Assembly (NCBI GenBank): GCA_046160305.1
Contig: JBJXGX010000302.1
Location: 1 to 64,000, forward strand
Origin: SHXR01 sp046160305
GTDB lineage: Bacteria; Pseudomonadota; Gammaproteobacteria; Burkholderiales; SG8-39
Reading direction: 5' to 3'
Length of the DNA stretch: 64,000 bases
Shown here in pieces: positions 45,486-54,388 of the stretch. The translations under genes were made by a program, and so were the position numbers. The notes under the pieces are model-generated. The model had not been told where the DNA came from, made no database searches, and saw only the letters and a list, made by a program, of their open reading frames with translations. How positions within the stretch are numbered: position 1 is the stretch's first letter; every line of letters begins with the position of its first letter.

Positions 45486-45782
45486 CGATTCTATAAACTT
45501 CGACGTCCGGAAAGTAATCCGACATCCAGAAAATAATTCCAGCATTTGATGCTATCGCATCAAACATCACGTGTCAATGCCGAACCCGGCTTACCAAACC
45601 CGATGTCAAATCCGATGGGCGCCGGCCTCGATCAGTGACGCCGGTCACCCGTCGTTCGGCGTGGACTACAGCCCGAGTAGCCGGCGCTCCAGGGCTCCAC
45701 GATTGACGCCGCACGCACATCGGCCACAATCGAGCCGTTACGCGCCATGCATACCCACCGCAAGCCAACTGGAGGAACAAGT

Positions 45783-46649
45783 ATGAACGAAGTGCCTCGC
45801 CTCAACGGCGTCATCAGCGTGCTGGAACAAGGCAAGCCGACATTCGTGACGTTCGCTTCCGCCGATGTGGAATCCGCGATCGCAATCGGCGGTTCCAAGT
45901 ACGACGGCGTGGTCTACGAGATGGAACACAACCCTTGGGACGCCCGCGCGCTTCGCGATTGCCTGCAATACATGCTCAACCGGCGCCAGATCGCACAGAG
46001 GGGCTCCGTCGCACCGGCGGTGACACCGATGGTGCGGATCCCACCGAACGGCGGCGAGCACAACCAATGGCTCGCCAAGCAGGCGCTTGATCTCGGTGTG
46101 TACGGCATCGTCTGGCCGCATGTGAGCACGGTCGATCAGGCCAGGAACGCCGTGGCCGCGTGCCGCTACCCACGCCTGAAGAGTGCGCCGCTCTACGAAC
46201 CGGCCGGTGTGCGCGGTGACGGCCCGACGCAGGCCGTCCGGTACTGGGGCCTCACGCAGCAGGAGTATTACGACCGCGTGGACGTGTGGCCGCTGAATCC
46301 TCGCGGTGAGGTGTTGGTGATCCTGATGATCGAGGACACCGAAGGCATCGCGAATCTCGATGCGATGCTACGCAATGTGCCCGGCATCGGCGTGATCCTG
46401 ATCGGCGAAGGCGATCTCAGCCAGGAGCTCGGTTTTCCGCGCCAGTACGAGCACAAGGTGGTCATGGAGCACAAAGCCGAAGTCGTGCGCATCTGCAAGC
46501 AGCATGGCGTGGCCGTCGGCCATCCGCATGTCGACGGGAACAATGTGGAAGAGATCCTGAAAGAAGGTTATCGCTTCCTGATGCCCGCACCCGTGCGAAG
46601 CTACGCCGCGCTCGACAAGGGAAGGAAACTCGCGGGCCGGGAAAGTTGA
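45783..46649 (+). CDS. HpcH/HpaI-family aldolase
   Basis: A 288-residue class II pyruvate aldolase-fold enzyme. Typical blocks: VYEMEHNPWD, TPMVRIPPN with the substrate Arg, ILMIEDTEGIANLDAM with the metal Glu, and IGEGDLSQELG with the metal Asp. It would split or form a 2-keto-3-deoxy-type acid or citramalyl-like substrate. The ATG at 45783 has GGAGG 8 bases upstream. It stands alone. Confidence 0.9.
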   Translation: MNEVPRLNGVISVLEQGKPTFVTFASADVESAIAIGGSKYDGVVYEMEHNPWDARALRDCLQYMLNRRQIAQRGSVAPAVTPMVRIPPNGGEHNQWLAKQALDLGVYGIVWPHVSTVDQARNAVAACRYPRLKSAPLYEPAGVRGDGPTQAVRYWGLTQQEYYDRVDVWPLNPRGEVLVILMIEDTEGIANLDAMLRNVPGIGVILIGEGDLSQELGFPRQYEHKVVMEHKAEVVRICKQHGVAVGHPHVDGNNVEEILKEGYRFLMPAPVRSYAALDKGRKLAGRES

Positions 46650-46670
46650 CGCGAGCGTAGCGGGTCGGGC

Positions 46671-46780
46671 CTGCTTGCGCCTGCTTGCGCCTGCTTGCGC
46701 CTGCTTGCGCCTGCTTGCGCCTGCTTGCGCCTGCTTGCGCCTGCTTGCGCCTGCTTGCGCCTGCTTGCGCCTGCTTGCTC
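46671..46780. repeat. 10-bp tandem repeat (VNTR), eleven units
   Basis: Ten perfect copies of CTGCTTGCGC (46671-46770) and an eleventh with one change (46771-46780) end exactly at the stop codon of the emfourin-like gene. The next ten bases, containing the gene's last codons, resemble a further degenerate unit. It lies between two converging genes. Confidence 0.97.
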
Positions 46781-47083
46781 CTACTTGATCGGCACCGGCT
46801 TCGAGCGCGCTCGCAAGAAGGCGACCAATGGCGCGGCGGCGTCGGTGAGCGCGCTGTCGTCCAGCGTGACGGTGATGACCGACCCATCATCCCGCTCGAT
46901 CGCGATTTCATATTGCTGGCGATCGGCGCCCTTCGCACGGGTCGGCTTCATACGCTCGAGCCCGGCCGCGGCAAGCAGGCGCGCCAACAGCTTCTGCTCG
47001 CTTTTCGGCAGGTCCGCGGCGCTGACTTCGCAACCGCGGATCAAACCTGCAAATCCGCCCGACTGAATAAAACTGATCTTCAC
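46781..47083 (-). CDS. Emfourin-like inhibitor of protealysin
   Basis: A 100-residue protein. The N-terminal MKISFIQSGGFAGLIRG fits the emfourin family, small inhibitors encoded next to protealysin-like M4 proteases, and the middle QQYEIAIERDDGS and TVTLDD strands agree. It is encoded 67 bases downstream of the protease gene in the same direction, which supports the assignment. GTG start with GAGG upstream. A 10-bp tandem repeat abuts its stop codon. Confidence 0.8.
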   Translation of the reverse strand: MKISFIQSGGFAGLIRGCEVSAADLPKSEQKLLARLLAAAGLERMKPTRAKGADRQQYEIAIERDDGSVITVTLDDSALTDAAAPLVAFLRARSKPVPIK

Positions 47084-47150
47084 ACGTCTGCCTCGCTACT
47101 CGATCAACGATGCGTCTACGAGGGAACCATCGCGCAGATTCCGACGAATC

Positions 47151-48233
47151 TCAAAGACCCACCGCCTTCCATGCCACATCGACCGCGTCGGCCACCTTTT
47201 GGCCTAGCTGCGGCGCCATCGACTGCGACACTTGCCGGCATTGCTTCGCGCAGGCAGCGAAATTGCTGGTGGGTGAGAGGTTCAGCATCACCTGGTACCA
47301 GACCTTGCCCACCGACAGCCAGGCACTGCCGCCGACCGCCGTCGCCGCGAGGTAGAACGCGTGATTGGGGATCCCCGAATTGATATGGACGCCACCACTA
47401 TCGGCGGTGCCCTTGTAGCGATTCTTGTAGTGCTTGGGCTGCGGGTCACTGCCGATGTCCGGATCGTTCTTATACGCCGTGCCCGGGTCTTTCATGCTGC
47501 GAAGCGCGGTTCGGGTCGGCGCGGGAATCAGGATCTCCTTCCCGATCAGCCAGTCGGCGGTCTTGGCGGTCTGCTTCTTGCGGTATTGCCGGACCAGTGA
47601 CCCGAACACGTCGGCGAAGTGCTCGTTCAATGCACCGCTTTCACCGTAGTACTCGAGCCGCGAGGTGAATTGAACGACCCCATGGGTAAGCTCGTGCGCT
47701 ATGACATCGGGGGATTTCGTGAAGCGCGTGAAGATGACGCCGTCACCGTCGCCATACACCATCTGACGGCCATCCCAGAACGCGTTGTCGTAAGCGATGC
47801 CCGCATGGACGGTTTGCACCAGCGCCATGCCTTTGTCGTCGAGCGAATTGCGACCGAAGATCTTGAAGTAGAGCTGCCATGTGGAACCGGCGTAGTTGTA
47901 GGCCTCATTCACCGCGACGTCCGAGGACGCTGGTCCGCCTTCCGATCGCACCAGTTTCCCCGGCAGGAACCGATCGGGCGGATTGCGCTTGCCCTGGTCA
48001 TAGACCTTGCGATTTGTCCTTGGTGTACCGGTCACCGCTTCATATCCGGTGATCTCGGAAGACAACGTCGAAATCACCGATCGACGCGCGCGAACGCGTG
48101 AGCCTAACTGCAAATTCTCGAGCGCGGTATCACGAACCTTGTCGTTCCCCGATTGCGCGAGTTTTTCGAGCATGAAGGGCGGGATGACGCAATGGATCGG
48201 GTTGTGACATCGGCAGAGGGACGCATATCGCAT
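47151..48233 (-). CDS. Protealysin-like M4 metalloprotease
   Basis: A 360-residue thermolysin-family protease. The zinc site is His180-Glu181-x-x-His184 (AHELTHGVVQ) with Glu204 in GALNEHFADVFG; the catalytic His is in GGVHINSGIPNHAFY. It has the short protealysin propeptide (HCVIPPFMLEKLAQ near residues 14-27) and no signal peptide, as usual in this subgroup. I start at the ATG at 48233. Activity is expected to be blocked by the emfourin-like protein encoded next door. Confidence 0.92.
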   Translation of the reverse strand: MRYASLCRCHNPIHCVIPPFMLEKLAQSGNDKVRDTALENLQLGSRVRARRSVISTLSSEITGYEAVTGTPRTNRKVYDQGKRNPPDRFLPGKLVRSEGGPASSDVAVNEAYNYAGSTWQLYFKIFGRNSLDDKGMALVQTVHAGIAYDNAFWDGRQMVYGDGDGVIFTRFTKSPDVIAHELTHGVVQFTSRLEYYGESGALNEHFADVFGSLVRQYRKKQTAKTADWLIGKEILIPAPTRTALRSMKDPGTAYKNDPDIGSDPQPKHYKNRYKGTADSGGVHINSGIPNHAFYLAATAVGGSAWLSVGKVWYQVMLNLSPTSNFAACAKQCRQVSQSMAPQLGQKVADAVDVAWKAVGL

Positions 48234-48374
48234 GATTACCTCGTCGCTGTTGTTGAACGGTACTTGCGTTGAACGGCGCTTGCTCCACGAACAATCGTAC
48301 CCTGCGCGCAACGTCTCAACCATAGGCCGTTCGTCGGGTTTCCGAGCGCCACCATCACGCATCGGAACAACGCT

Positions 48375-49691
48375 TCAAAGCGTGAAGCGCAGGGCCTCAA
48401 GCAAGATACCGGGCAACCGGGCGCTCGATGTGGACCGCGCGTCATAGGTCGACGGATCGAGCAGCATTTCGCGTTCCACGGTGAGATCGATCAGGTTCTC
48501 ACCCAGCATGCGAGCGAGCGTATCGTCGAAGCGCATCACATCGATCGGGCCGACGATGCGGCCGTGCTCGACCCACAATGTCGCGAAACGCGTCATGCCG
48601 GTCATGCGCCCCGCCGAACGATCCGAATAATTCAGGTACCAGAGGTTGTTGATGTAAATCCCCGTGTCGAGCGACGCCAATACATCGCGCATCGCAAGCA
48701 TCCCGGCGTGCAGGTCGAGCGACTCCGGCTTCTCGCCCGCGCCCGCACCGTTCGCAACGAGATTGAACTCCATCGCGGTGCGAGGCGCCACCAACAGCGT
48801 ATCGAGCTTGCCGTTCGACACGAGCGGCACGCGATCGGGCTTGGTGAAGCCCTCGCCTTGAAACGCCGGCGCCGAGCCCTCGATCGTGTTTTCAACGATA
48901 GTGACCCGCTCCGACCAGTGCTCGCCTTGCGTCATTCTGAGGAGCGGACTCCATTTCGTTTGCATCGAGTGGGCCGAGAATCCGCCCCAGCCAAGCAACC
49001 CCATTACTTCGTCGACCGCCTGCGGAGCGAGATACGCCCGGTATTCGCCGGGCGCGATCTGCCGCGAAGGCCGCTTCATCAACGTAAGTTGCGCCGCCGA
49101 CTCGCGCAGCTTCGTTTGGAAAATACCGGGATCCCAGTCGAATCCGGCATAACTGGCTTTTACGGCCTTGTCGGCACGATCGTGCAGACTCCAGTCGAAG
49201 TTGAACGTCTCCACCCCATGCCAATTGCGCTGACCCAACGAATTCGCAAAGCCTCGATAGATGGTGCCGGCGCTATAGATGCCGACCAGATCGAGCGCCC
49301 TGGCCTGTTCGACGATGCTCGCGACGATGCGCGTCGAATCGGGTCGCTTGCCCGCTCGATGCGAGGCGCTCGATTGCACCGTCGTCGAATAAAGGATATG
49401 CGGATCCGGCGGCAGATCGATCAGCAGTCCGCGCGCATCGTCGATCGCCGAACGCAGTCGCGCACAGTCTTCGCTCCCGCCTTGCAATTCAAGTTGGACG
49501 ATCGCCTGCCGATCGTGGTCGATCAATCGAACATAGGCCGTGCGTTGCGTAACGCTGCCCGGCTGGCGTACGCTCCCATGATTGAAGCGCACGAAGTCGG
49601 ACTGCTCCGCGCCGATCGAGACCAGCACCACTTCGCCGCCACGCGCGATCCGCATCGTTTCATCGGCAATCTCGTTGAACCACGACTCCAT
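48375..49691 (-). CDS. PmbA/TldE-type subunit of a modulator-of-gyrase family protease
   Basis: A 438-residue PmbA/TldE-family protein, the non-catalytic partner of TldD proteins. The C-terminal domain with YINNLWYLNYSD and MTGMTRFATLWVEHG is typical. Its ATG overlaps the stop of the TldD-type gene by one base, so both are made together. It may take part in maturing a peptide, but no precursor gene is apparent nearby. Confidence 0.87.
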   Translation of the reverse strand: MESWFNEIADETMRIARGGEVVLVSIGAEQSDFVRFNHGSVRQPGSVTQRTAYVRLIDHDRQAIVQLELQGGSEDCARLRSAIDDARGLLIDLPPDPHILYSTTVQSSASHRAGKRPDSTRIVASIVEQARALDLVGIYSAGTIYRGFANSLGQRNWHGVETFNFDWSLHDRADKAVKASYAGFDWDPGIFQTKLRESAAQLTLMKRPSRQIAPGEYRAYLAPQAVDEVMGLLGWGGFSAHSMQTKWSPLLRMTQGEHWSERVTIVENTIEGSAPAFQGEGFTKPDRVPLVSNGKLDTLLVAPRTAMEFNLVANGAGAGEKPESLDLHAGMLAMRDVLASLDTGIYINNLWYLNYSDRSAGRMTGMTRFATLWVEHGRIVGPIDVMRFDDTLARMLGENLIDLTVEREMLLDPSTYDARSTSSARLPGILLEALRFTL

Positions 49692-51121
49692 CAACCGGCC
49701 CCGCCGAATACGTCCACACCCCTGAACAAGCATGCGGGCGATGCGTGGCCGACGTGGATTGCCTGATTCGGCTCACCCTTGCCGCAGTACAACGTGCCAT
49801 GGACTTCGAAGGTGTCGCGATTGCCCACCATTGCAAGACTGCGCCAGAACGTGGCCGAGATGCCGCGATAATTCGGATTGCGCACCACACCTTGCAGCGC
49901 TCCGTTCGCGATCCGCTGCCCCCACTCGCAGCCGAACTGGAATTTGTTGCGCGAATCGTCGATCGACCACGATGTATTGGTCCGCATGAGAACCCCATTC
50001 TCGATCTTGCCGATCATGTCGTTCAAGGTGCTTTCGCCAGGCTCGACATTGAGATTGGCCATGCGATCGATCGGCGGACGATTCCATCCGCATGCGCGCG
50101 AATTGGCCACACCAGGCATGCCTCCGCGACGCTGCGACAGGCGTCCGCCCAGCGGTTGCTGCAAGATGCCCGCGCGGATCAACGTTGCTTTCTCAGCGCG
50201 CGTGCCATCGTCATCGTAGGCAAAACTCGCCAGCTCGTTCGGATCAGTCGGGTCGTACGTGACGTTCAGAAGTGGCGAACCGTATTGATAGCTGCCGAAC
50301 ATCGCGGGGGTCACAAAGCTCGTGCCCGCGTAATTGCGCTCATCACCCAGAATGCGATCGAGCTCCAGAGGATGGCCGATCGATTCGTGGATCTGCAGCA
50401 TCATCTGATCGGGCATCAGGACCAGATCCATTACCCCGGTGGGGCAATTCGGCGCGCCCAGCAATTGCAGCACTTCATCGGCAAGCATTCGCATGCGACC
50501 ACGCATGCCGACCCGCTCGAGCGTTTCCATCCCGCCTTGCTGGTAATGGTCGAAGGTGCGCGACTGCGATGCGCCACCCTCGCTTGCGATGACGTGGCCG
50601 TAGGGCAGAACGAAATTGAAATGCTGCTCGATGTCCGCGCCTGCATTCGACAAGAACAGCGTGCGAACACGACGCATCTCGAGGCTCACCAGCCGATCGG
50701 TAATCCGATCGTCGATGCGAGCGCCCGCGCACTCCTCGCGCATGAAGTCGAGGAGATCCTTTCTTGCGAAATCGATGCCGCGCGCAGCCGGCACGAGCAC
50801 CCGCACCGGATCGCGATCAAACATGGCGGGCTCGATCCCCGGCACGCTGAGCCCGCGCGTCGCCCGCGCCCATTCAGTCGCGCGATCGAGGGCGGCTTGC
50901 AGTCCGGATAGCGAGCAATCGCTGGTGGCCGTGTAGCCGTAACCGGTGCCGATCACGGCGGTGACCATCGCCCCGCGATCGACCGACCGGCTTGGCGGCT
51001 GAACGACATCGCTGTGAACGTCGAGGCGCTCGGTGGCCTCTTCCTGCCAGCGCATGGACCAATAGGGGGCGCTCGAACGAAGGCGCGCGGCCTCGACCTT
51101 CAAACCATCAATGGGATCCAC
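49691..51121 (-). CDS. TldD-type metalloprotease subunit
   Basis: A 476-residue protein carrying the TldD zinc motif HExxxH as HESIGHPLELDR, followed by GTSFVTPAMFG. It differs from the classical TldD sequence (HEAIGHGLE) and belongs to the broader TldD/PmbA group. I start at the GTG at 51121, directly after the epimerase gene; the open frame continues upstream through that gene but is not coding there. The ribosome site is weak, suggesting coupling to the upstream gene. Confidence 0.85.
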   Translation of the reverse strand: MDPIDGLKVEAARLRSSAPYWSMRWQEEATERLDVHSDVVQPPSRSVDRGAMVTAVIGTGYGYTATSDCSLSGLQAALDRATEWARATRGLSVPGIEPAMFDRDPVRVLVPAARGIDFARKDLLDFMREECAGARIDDRITDRLVSLEMRRVRTLFLSNAGADIEQHFNFVLPYGHVIASEGGASQSRTFDHYQQGGMETLERVGMRGRMRMLADEVLQLLGAPNCPTGVMDLVLMPDQMMLQIHESIGHPLELDRILGDERNYAGTSFVTPAMFGSYQYGSPLLNVTYDPTDPNELASFAYDDDGTRAEKATLIRAGILQQPLGGRLSQRRGGMPGVANSRACGWNRPPIDRMANLNVEPGESTLNDMIGKIENGVLMRTNTSWSIDDSRNKFQFGCEWGQRIANGALQGVVRNPNYRGISATFWRSLAMVGNRDTFEVHGTLYCGKGEPNQAIHVGHASPACLFRGVDVFGGAG

Positions 51122-51138
51122 GTGGCGCTTTGCTCGTG

Positions 51139-52101
51139 TTACGCCGCGGCTCCACTCCTGTACCACGCGACCATATCGCGCACCGCATCGACGATCTGGA
51201 ACTGCGGCGCGAATCCGAGCACCTCTTTGGCGGCGGACAGATTCGAGAATTTCGTCATTCCCTGCAACGCTGGTGTTGCATTGGAAGGCGTCTCGATGCG
51301 GACTTTCGCACCGGGCACCACGGTCTTCAACGCCGCGGAAAGTGCTTCGGGGCTGGTCAGGTTCCCCATTGTCAGATTGAAAACGCGGCGCTTGAGCGCG
51401 GGCGCCTGCAACGCGAGAACCGTGCCGCGCGCCGCATCCTTCGAGTAGACCCACTCGATGACCGAGGCGGGAATGACGGCTTCCTCACCTTGCATCGCTG
51501 CACGGATCATCGCGAGAAATACGTTGCTCGGTCCGCCGCCGCCCGCGCCGCCCCAGGGACCGGCCACCGCACCGTAGCGCATCGCGGCGAACTCAAGACC
51601 ATACCAGCGCGCATAGTTGAGACCGATGTTCTCGACCGCCTGCTTGCAGGACGAGTAGATGGAAATCGGACGCGGAAAGCCCTCCTCGTGCATCGAGTCG
51701 CCGCCGCCCTCGCCGCCCGCCACATGATGGTTCAATACATTGCTGCTCGCCACGACCACACGCTCGACCCCAAGCAGACGCGCGGTTTCGAGCACATTCG
51801 CGGTGCCCATGATGTTGAGCTGGATCGCGGCGTACGGGTCTTTCTGCGCACCGATCGTGAGCATCGGGTTGGCGGCCATATGGATGATCCGCTTGATCCC
51901 TTCCGCGCGAATGATCTGCGGCAGTGAAAACGGCTGCAACACATCGCCCTCGACGATCTTCACTTTGGACAAGTCGACGATCTCGCCAAGCGCCTTGGGC
52001 TGCGGCGCGCGATCCATGAGGACAGGCCGCTCGCCTTGTTCAACCAGAATTCGCGCGATCTGCGAACCGACCAATCCCGCACCGATCACCAACACAGTCA
52101 T
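51139..52101 (-). CDS. NAD-dependent epimerase/dehydratase
   Basis: A 320-residue extended SDR. GAGLVGSQIA is the cofactor loop, IYSSCK gives the catalytic Tyr and Lys, and RYGAVAGPWG is typical. It probably acts on a nucleotide sugar or a lactone. The ATG at 52101 follows a GGAG. It is the first gene of a three-gene run with the TldD/PmbA pair (17 bases before the TldD gene). Confidence 0.88.
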   Translation of the reverse strand: MTVLVIGAGLVGSQIARILVEQGERPVLMDRAPQPKALGEIVDLSKVKIVEGDVLQPFSLPQIIRAEGIKRIIHMAANPMLTIGAQKDPYAAIQLNIMGTANVLETARLLGVERVVVASSNVLNHHVAGGEGGGDSMHEEGFPRPISIYSSCKQAVENIGLNYARWYGLEFAAMRYGAVAGPWGGAGGGGPSNVFLAMIRAAMQGEEAVIPASVIEWVYSKDAARGTVLALQAPALKRRVFNLTMGNLTSPEALSAALKTVVPGAKVRIETPSNATPALQGMTKFSNLSAAKEVLGFAPQFQIVDAVRDMVAWYRSGAAA

Positions 52102-52196
52102 GTCCCGCTCCCAAAATTTGATCCGAGGCGGATTATGGCACTGCGGCAAGCGATGCCGGTGCGCAGGTGCCATGGACAAATCTGCCTGCGCTCACT

Positions 52197-52317
52197 CTTC
52201 GACAAGCTCAGGGCGAACGGAGGGCGCTCAAATTTCGTTGGCCTCAGGGCGAGCGAAGGGTTTGGTGTGCGGCGTACCAGATCGGGCCCCGCCCGTTCGT
52301 CCTGAGCCTGTCGAAGG
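52197..52317. repeat. Dispersed inverted repeat, family B (first copy)
   Basis: Two arms, 52197-52220 and 52293-52317, are imperfect reverse complements around TTCGACAAGCTCAGGGCGAACGG. The family recurs at 57001-57109 and as a degenerate half copy at 21324-21337. It occupies the gap between divergent genes. Confidence 0.8.
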
Positions 52318-52452
52318 ATGAACGCGCAGAGGCAGCCAAGTTCAACGGCTCCGCAGCAACCAGCGCCTTTCAGCGGGCTTTAAGGCGCCGCGGGCGATGC
52401 TTGCAAGTGGAGCCGGGCATCGGGCCTGGTCCATCGAACAAGGGATCGCGCC

Positions 52453-52659
52453 ATGCATCGCATTGCCTCACTGCTCCCGTTGCTGATCGCCACGGCCGTC
52501 AACGCCCAGACCACGACCGCCGACACCTCCGGCGAGAACGCAGGCCCGCTTACCATGATCCTCTTCGCGGCCGTTTTTTTCGGCGCCTGTGCGTGGTACG
52601 CTTGGATGACTTGGCGCAACGAAAAACGGGATCGTCAGGCCGTCAAGAAAGCGGGCTAG
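52453..52659 (+). CDS. Small membrane protein
   Basis: A 68-residue protein with an N-terminal hydrophobic leader (LLPLLIATAVNAQ, resembling a signal peptide), a second membrane helix near residues 34-52 and a basic tail. It has no recognised family. It lies 27 bases upstream of the glycosyltransferase gene in the same direction, so the two are probably co-expressed. Confidence 0.6.
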   Translation: MHRIASLLPLLIATAVNAQTTTADTSGENAGPLTMILFAAVFFGACAWYAWMTWRNEKRDRQAVKKAG

Positions 52660-52686
52660 ATCCCCGCCGCGCGCCCGCCATGCGCT

Positions 52687-54387
52687 TTGCCAACCACGCT
52701 AGAAATCACGACGATCGCCTCGACATTCAAGTCCAACCGCTCGCAGTGGATTGCGGTCTCCCTGCTGCTGTTCGTCATCTGGTTCGGCTTCCTCGCGCTG
52801 CGCGGGCTCTTCGCGCCTGACGAAGGCCGCTATGCGCAGATCCCGCAGGCAATGGTGGCCACGGGCGACTGGGTCACGCCACGCCTGAACGGCTTCAAGT
52901 ATTTCGAGAAACCGCCGCTGCAATACTGGGCGACCGCTGTCGCGTTCATGGTGTTCGGTGAGAGCGAATGGTCGGCGCGCCTGTGGCCCGCGCTCACCGG
53001 GTTTCTCGGCGCGCTTGTCATTGGATGGGCCGGCGCGCGCACAACGGGCCCGCAGGTCGGGTTGCTCGCGGGCTTCATCGTGGCAACCAGCCTCGCGTAC
53101 TTCATGGCGGGTCAGTATCTGACGCTCGACATGGGGCTCTGCTTCTTCTTCACCTGCGCCCTCGCATTTTTCGTCGTTGCGCAACACGCGGCGACATCCG
53201 AACGATCGCGAACGTGCTGGATGCTGCTCGTATGGGCGGGATTGGCGGCGGCAACGCTCAGCAAGGGTCTGGTCGGCATCGTGCTCCCCGGCCTCGTGAT
53301 CGGCCTATACATTGCCCTCGCCCGGGACTTCCGCCTCATTGGTCGTCTCGCCATCCTGCCGGGCACGATTGTTTTCCTCGCGATCACAGCGCCATGGTTC
53401 GTGTTCGTCCAGGATCGCAACGCCGAGTTCCTGCATTTCTTCTTTGTTCGCGAACACTTCGAGCGCTTCACATCGCCCGAACACCAGCGGCCCGGCCCCT
53501 GGTGGTACTTCATACCGATTCTCGTGGCCGGCACCTTGCCGTGGACCCCGATCGTGCTTGGTGCGATGTGGCGAAGCGGGCTGGCTGCTATTCGGAAACG
53601 CGCCGCGCCCGAACGCCCTGCGTTCAACATCGACCTCGTCCTCCTGGTGTGGGTGGCGACGATATTTGTCTTCTTCAGCGTTTCGCGCTCGAAGCTGCCC
53701 GCCTATATTCTTCCGGTGCTCCCGGCGCTTGCGCTCGTGGCGGCACGGGAGATCGCCAACCTAGATTCCCGGACCATCTTCCGCACGGCGTTGTGGTCGT
53801 TGGCGGCGAGCGGCGTGCTGGTGCTCGCCGCGCTCGTGTTGGTCGGACGCGCATCGCCTGGCGACGCAGCGCTGATCGAACGGAGCATGGTCTGGGTGTA
53901 CGCGACCTTTGCCGCGTCGATCGGCGGAGGTATCGCCGCCGCGCTCGTTGCGCAACGCGGCAACGCGACCATTGCCTGCGTCGTGCTCGGTCTGTCGACG
54001 CCGGTCGCAGTGCTGATGGCCTCGGCCGGCCTTCGTACCATCGACGAGATTCACTCATCGCGGCAGATCGTCCGGTCCGCATTCGGCGCCTCACCGCCAC
54101 GAACCGATGCCATTCCCTTCTACAGCGTGGACACCTTCGATCACAGCGTCCCGTTCTATCTTGGGCGGCCGGTCATCATGGTCGCGCATCGCAACGAACT
54201 GCGCGAAGGCATTGCCGCGGATCCCGGGAAGTTCATCGAATCGGTCGAGGCATTCGCAGACCTTTGGCGCGCGCGCGCCGACGGCTTCGCCACCATGACG
54301 CATGAACGGTACGATCAGCTCGCACGTGAGCAATTGCCGATGCGAATCATCGCGCGCGACGCGAATCGGGTGATCGTGAGCCGATAG
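52687..54387 (+). CDS. ArnT-like family 39 glycosyltransferase
   Basis: A 566-residue integral membrane glycosyltransferase with about 12-13 helices. The first periplasmic loop holds the ArnT signature APDEGRYAQIP with the catalytic Asp-Glu, then GDWVTPRLNGFKYFEKPPLQYW. Such enzymes move a sugar from undecaprenyl phosphate to lipid A or another acceptor. The start is a TTG; an upstream ATG is out of frame. It converges on the sensor kinase gene with one base between the stops. The arn biosynthetic genes are not nearby. Confidence 0.88.
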   Translation: MPTTLEITTIASTFKSNRSQWIAVSLLLFVIWFGFLALRGLFAPDEGRYAQIPQAMVATGDWVTPRLNGFKYFEKPPLQYWATAVAFMVFGESEWSARLWPALTGFLGALVIGWAGARTTGPQVGLLAGFIVATSLAYFMAGQYLTLDMGLCFFFTCALAFFVVAQHAATSERSRTCWMLLVWAGLAAATLSKGLVGIVLPGLVIGLYIALARDFRLIGRLAILPGTIVFLAITAPWFVFVQDRNAEFLHFFFVREHFERFTSPEHQRPGPWWYFIPILVAGTLPWTPIVLGAMWRSGLAAIRKRAAPERPAFNIDLVLLVWVATIFVFFSVSRSKLPAYILPVLPALALVAAREIANLDSRTIFRTALWSLAASGVLVLAALVLVGRASPGDAALIERSMVWVYATFAASIGGGIAAALVAQRGNATIACVVLGLSTPVAVLMASAGLRTIDEIHSSRQIVRSAFGASPPRTDAIPFYSVDTFDHSVPFYLGRPVIMVAHRNELREGIAADPGKFIESVEAFADLWRARADGFATMTHERYDQLAREQLPMRIIARDANRVIVSR

Positions 54388-54388
54388 C

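Noticed and set aside
46671..46780. Possible CRISPR array
   Set aside because: Units are contiguous 10-mers with no spacers and no cas genes nearby; it is a simple tandem repeat.
48564..50911. Two long plus-strand frames opposite the PmbA- and TldD-type genes
   Set aside because: Shadows of the minus-strand pair, which has the HExxxH motif and a one-base overlap.
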